Shown here piece after piece: positions 61,297-64,000 of a stretch of DNA of 64,000 nt; within the stretch, counting starts at the first letter, position 1; each line of letters opens with the position of its first letter. Source of the DNA: Tsuneonella rigui (GTDB taxonomy: Bacteria; Pseudomonadota; Alphaproteobacteria; Sphingomonadales; Sphingomonadaceae); contig NZ_RSEL01000007.1 in the NCBI RefSeq assembly GCF_003958625.1, positions 104,475-168,474 of the forward strand, in the 5' to 3' direction. The notes below the pieces were generated by a model. That model was not told the DNA's origin. It saw nothing but the letters and a program-made list of their open reading frames with translations, and ran no database searches. A program made the position numbers and the translations under genes.

Positions 61297-62010
61297 CGCG
61301 TCCACCAGTGCCAGCGCATCGCGCGTCGCGGCGGAGGACGCTGTATTGTCGAACACGCACCAGGTTTCAGCGCCGACCGCTGCCTCTGATCGCAGCGCGG
61401 CGGCGTAGTCTTCGATCCGATCCTCATAGCTCGACCGGTAGATCACCGGTGACCCGTGCAGCCGCCAATAGCTGAGACCGCGCCAGCCTCCGGGCACCTC
61501 CGCGCGATCATGTTTGACCGGATCGGCGGCGACCCGGGCGACCCGGTGCCGGACCAGCAAAGCGTCGGCCTCATCGCTGAACCAGCTCGCATGGCGCGGC
61601 TCGCAGGCAATCGCCGCCTGGCTGGACGCGGCGAGCCGGCTAAAGAACCGCGCCGCGACCTTCTCATCGAACGCCAGGCTGGGCGGAAGCTGCACCAGCA
61701 GCACCGCCAGTTTGGCGCCGAGCGTGCCCGCTTCGCTGACGAATGTGTCGAGCGCCTCATCGCACTCGGCGAGCCGCAATTCGTGCGTGATCCGCCTGGG
61801 GATTTTGACCGAGAAGCGGAAGTCATCAGGCACGCTATCGCGCCACCGCTTCCAGGTCGAAATCCGGTGCGGCCGGTGGAACGAGCTGTTGATCTCGACC
61901 GCATTGAAGACGGCCGCATAGCGTTCCAGTCCGCTGCCCACGGCGGGGAACCGCGCGGCAAAGTCGCGCGCGATGCTCCACCCGGCTGTGCCGATGCGGA
62001 CTTTGCTCAC
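61285..62010 (-). CDS. DUF72 family protein, second copy
   Basis: The 241-residue protein has VRIGTAGWSIARDFAARFPA, FNAVEINSSFHRPHRISTWK, FSVKIPRRITHELRLAE, LLVQLPPSLAFDEKVAARFF and CEPRHASWFSDEADALLVRH, all DUF72 signatures. It converges on imuB with a 12-base overlap and lies where dnaE2 would often be found. Its link to DNA damage is only by position. Another DUF72 gene is at 35511. Confidence 0.87.
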   Translation of the reverse strand: MSKVRIGTAGWSIARDFAARFPAVGSGLERYAAVFNAVEINSSFHRPHRISTWKRWRDSVPDDFRFSVKIPRRITHELRLAECDEALDTFVSEAGTLGAKLAVLLVQLPPSLAFDEKVAARFFSRLAASSQAAIACEPRHASWFSDEADALLVRHRVARVAADPVKHDRAEVPGGWRGLSYWRLHGSPVIYRSSYEDRIEDYAAALRSEAAVGAETWCVFDNTASSAATRDALALVDALGA

Positions 62011-62011
62011 T

Positions 62012-62449
62012 TCAAGCGGCCAGTCGCCGCGGACCGTCCTCGCTGTCGTTGGCGGGCGGCAGCAGCCATTTCGCGCGCCGGGTGCGGATCGCGCGCACGC
62101 GCGGACGGCGCACGCCTGCCTTGAGCCTGAACCAGCGCGCTACTCCTTGCGCCCGCGCAGCCGAAGCCAGCGTCACTACCGCGATCATCGCATCGACGTA
62201 AGCCGCCAGGTCCACCGCCAGACCGATCGCCATCTGCGGACCGCCGATGATGAGCACATACTCGCCAGCAAACGCGATCAGGGCGGCGACGATCGCCCAC
62301 GCAATCATCTCCTGCCGCGATCGGCGTAGCAGCCAGCGCGCCGGCTTTGCCGCGAGCCACTCGCTGAGCGAGCGCGACAGCGGCAGCTCGGGCGCAAGCC
62401 GGATCAGTGCGACCGCGCCGAGCAACAGCAACAAAAACTGAATGGCCAT
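62012..62449 (-). CDS. Membrane protein of unknown function
   Basis: The 145-residue protein has three hydrophobic segments (FLLLLLGAVALIRLAPELPL, MIAWAIVAALIAFAGEYVLI and LAAYVDAMIAVVTLASAARA) and a basic C-terminus (GVRRPRVRAIRTRRAKWLL). No family is recognised. ATG 62449 has AAGGAA upstream. It is one base from DUF72 on the same strand and is probably co-transcribed with it. Confidence 0.65.
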   Translation of the reverse strand: MAIQFLLLLLGAVALIRLAPELPLSRSLSEWLAAKPARWLLRRSRQEMIAWAIVAALIAFAGEYVLIIGGPQMAIGLAVDLAAYVDAMIAVVTLASAARAQGVARWFRLKAGVRRPRVRAIRTRRAKWLLPPANDSEDGPRRLAA

Positions 62450-62553
62450 TGGTTCCTTCCATAGCTGACATAAGTGCCTAACTCTCCACGAGAAGGGGTC
62501 GGACCCAGCAATTTGACGTTGGCGTAGGGAACGCCTTGGCGAATCCGACATTA

Positions 62554-62568
62554 GAACATATAGAGAAC
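62554..62568. promoter_or_regulatory. LexA (SOS) box of the radical SAM-UdgX operon
   Basis: GAAC-ATATAGA-GAAC at 62554-62568 is a perfect GAAC-N7-GAAC element ending two bases before ATG 62571. It closely resembles the imuA box at 58990, including the shared GAACATA start. Confidence 0.82.
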
Positions 62569-62570
62569 GA

Positions 62571-63818
62571 ATGGGCGCGCAGACCACCATTGAGAAGCTG
62601 GAAATTCTTGCCGATGCGGCGAAGTACGATGCCTCGTGCGCATCATCGGGCACCGCCAAGCGCAATTCGGCGGGCAGCGCCAAAGGCATCGGCTCGACCG
62701 AGGGGATGGGCATCTGCCACGCCTACGCGCCCGACGGGCGTTGCATCTCGCTGCTCAAGATCTTGCTGACCAACCACTGCGTGTTCGACTGCCACTATTG
62801 CATCAACCGCAAGAGCTCGAACGTGCGCCGCGCGCGGTTTACCCCGCAGGAAGTGGTCGACCTGACGCTGAGCTTCTACCGCCGCAATTATATCGAGGGG
62901 CTGTTCCTCTCTTCAGGGATCGTCAAGAGCTCGAACCACACGATGGAGCAGCTGGTCGAGGTCGCGCGGATGCTGCGCGAGGAGCATGATTTTCGCGGTT
63001 ACATCCATCTGAAGACGATCCCCGAGGCGGACCCTGAGCTGGTGCATCAGGCGGGGCTCTATGCCGACCGCGTCTCGATCAATGTCGAGCTGCCGACAGA
63101 CGCGGGTTTGACGCGCCTCGCGCCAGACAAAAGCGCGCGCCAGATCGAAGGCGCGATGGGCAAGCTGAAGAGCGACATCGTCGAGGCGAAGGACAACAAG
63201 AAGCGCTTCAAGCATGCCCCGCGGTTCGCGCCTGCGGGGCAGTCGACCCAGATGATCGTGGGCGCCGACGCGGCGACCGATGCCGACATCGTGGGCAAGG
63301 CGAGCCGGCTCTACGACAGCTTCCGGCTGCGCCGCGTCTATTACAGCGCGTTTTCGCCGATCCCCGATGCGAGCGCGGTGTTGCCGTTGAAGCGCCCGCC
63401 GCTGATCCGTGAGCACCGGCTGTATCAGTCCGACTGGCTGATGCGCTTTTACGGCTATCAGCCGAATGAGGTGATGCAGGCGACCGAAGACGACGGCAAC
63501 CTGCCGCTCGACATCGATCCCAAGCTGGCCTGGGCCCTCAAATTCCGCGAGCGCTTTCCGGTCGACGTGAACCACGCGTCGAAGGAGGCACTGCTGCGGG
63601 TGCCGGGGCTCGGTGTGCGCGCGGTGCAGCGCATCCTCGCCAGCCGCCGCCACCGGACGATGCGATTGGACGACGTCGCCCAGCTCACTGTCTCGATCGG
63701 CAAGGTGCGCCCCTTCATCGTTACTGCCGACTGGCGTCCGGTCCTCCTGACTGACCGCGCGGACCTGCGCGCGTTGCTCGCGCCCAAGACCGAGCAGCTC
63801 GAGCTGTTTGCTGCATGA
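62571..63818 (+). CDS. Putative DNA modification/repair radical SAM protein (TIGR03916 type)
   Basis: The 415-residue protein has the radical SAM cluster motif CVFDCHYC (Cys70, Cys74, Cys77) after an N-terminal KIGSTEGMGICHAYAPDGRC region, then GLFLSSGIVKSSNHTMEQLV and RVSINVELPTDAGLTRLAP, and a helix-hairpin-helix near the C-terminus (LLRVPGLGVRAVQRILASRR). This is the radical SAM family that travels with UdgX-type uracil-DNA glycosylases. Its reaction is unknown. A LexA box directly upstream and an ATGA overlap with the next gene point to a damage-inducible operon. No ribosome site is visible next to the LexA box. Confidence 0.9.
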   Translation: MGAQTTIEKLEILADAAKYDASCASSGTAKRNSAGSAKGIGSTEGMGICHAYAPDGRCISLLKILLTNHCVFDCHYCINRKSSNVRRARFTPQEVVDLTLSFYRRNYIEGLFLSSGIVKSSNHTMEQLVEVARMLREEHDFRGYIHLKTIPEADPELVHQAGLYADRVSINVELPTDAGLTRLAPDKSARQIEGAMGKLKSDIVEAKDNKKRFKHAPRFAPAGQSTQMIVGADAATDADIVGKASRLYDSFRLRRVYYSAFSPIPDASAVLPLKRPPLIREHRLYQSDWLMRFYGYQPNEVMQATEDDGNLPLDIDPKLAWALKFRERFPVDVNHASKEALLRVPGLGVRAVQRILASRRHRTMRLDDVAQLTVSIGKVRPFIVTADWRPVLLTDRADLRALLAPKTEQLELFAA

Positions 63819-64000
63819 GCGCGCCATTTCGCGATATGCGTTTGCCGGGCGCGTTCTGCGTCACGTTGCCCGAGGCGGACGACTTCGATTTCTGGCGCGA
63901 CCAGGCGCGCGCGCTGGTGCAGAGCGATGTACCGCCCGACCGGGTGGCGTGGGCCGAGCCGGGCGGATCGGGCGACCTCTTTTCGGGCGGCCGCCGCCGC
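63815..64000 (+). CDS. UdgX family / TIGR03915 DNA metabolism protein, N-terminal fragment
   Basis: Only the first 62 codons are in the window; the gene continues past the right edge. It begins with APFRDMRLPGAFCVTLPEAD, then DFWRDQARALVQSDVPPDRV, matching the N-terminal domain of proteins fused to UdgX, which cross-links to uracil-containing DNA. The ATG overlaps the radical SAM stop (ATGA). The glycosylase part with the KRRIH loop is outside the window, so its activity cannot be checked here. Confidence 0.8.
   Translation, partial: MSAPFRDMRLPGAFCVTLPEADDFDFWRDQARALVQSDVPPDRVAWAEPGGSGDLFSGGRRR

Noticed and set aside
1..64000. CRISPR arrays, insertion sequences, prophage or integrases
   Set aside because: No regularly spaced repeats, transposase, integrase or phage structural genes were seen. 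The HTH gene at 3430 resembles a small terminase subunit but stands alone.

Overview
The window is chromosomal DNA of a GC-rich alphaproteobacterium, most likely order Sphingomonadales (Sphingomonadaceae or Erythrobacteraceae). The reasons are a TonB-dependent receptor with a PEIVVTG box, XrtA/PEP-CTERM regulatory genes (prsK, prsR), alphaproteobacterial LexA boxes of the GAAC-N7-GAAC type, a long-form isocitrate lyase beside a RamB-like regulator, the ygfA / 6S RNA / zapA arrangement, and REP-like palindromes typical of sphingomonads. No phage, IS element, rRNA or CRISPR array is seen. The assignment rests on recognised families and synteny, not on a search.

Layout. Bases 1-3300 are visibly AT-richer than the rest and look like a small acquired island: a cut-off MazG-like pyrophosphohydrolase, a two-gene unit (HARE-HTH protein and a HEAT-like repeat protein with an odd C-terminus), and a convergent NadR-like P-loop NTPase. 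From 3430 the sequence is ordinary chromosome: an HTH protein, a TonB receptor, two Flp pilins, bamD, a CHASE2-EAL phosphodiesterase, a 14-codon microprotein gene with its own terminator, then mfd-sdhE-hemerythrin facing recG. From 18270 to 26600 come a lipoprotein, a CDF-like transporter, a short SEDS-like membrane protein, tRNA-Pro, thyA, and a branched-chain 2-oxoacid dehydrogenase operon whose E2 linker carries an in-frame REP-like palindrome.

Bases 26760-36320 hold tRNA-Asp, DUF2842, ygfA, 6S RNA, zapA and a coiled-coil partner, then the central carbon cluster tkt-gap-pgk with a thioesterase and a 2OG-oxygenase, followed by class I aldolase. Bases 36306-43500 contain thiE, an OPT transporter, a pair of cell wall enzymes (L,D-transpeptidase and M23 peptidase), efp, an inositol monophosphatase and tRNA-Leu. 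At 43588-46882 the glyoxylate-shunt gene aceA is divergent from a RamB/ScfR-type regulator with an inverted repeat on its own ribosome binding site.

Bases 47359-53734 are an XrtA/PEP-CTERM control module: sugar transferase, PrsK histidine kinase, PrsR sigma-54 activator and a TPR lipoprotein. After a SBF-like transporter, DUF475, panB and an amino acid permease, the right end is a DNA damage region. imuA-imuB and a radical SAM-UdgX operon each start with a LexA box, so a translesion module and a poorly characterised DNA repair pair appear to share SOS control. The last gene (UdgX-type) runs off the window.
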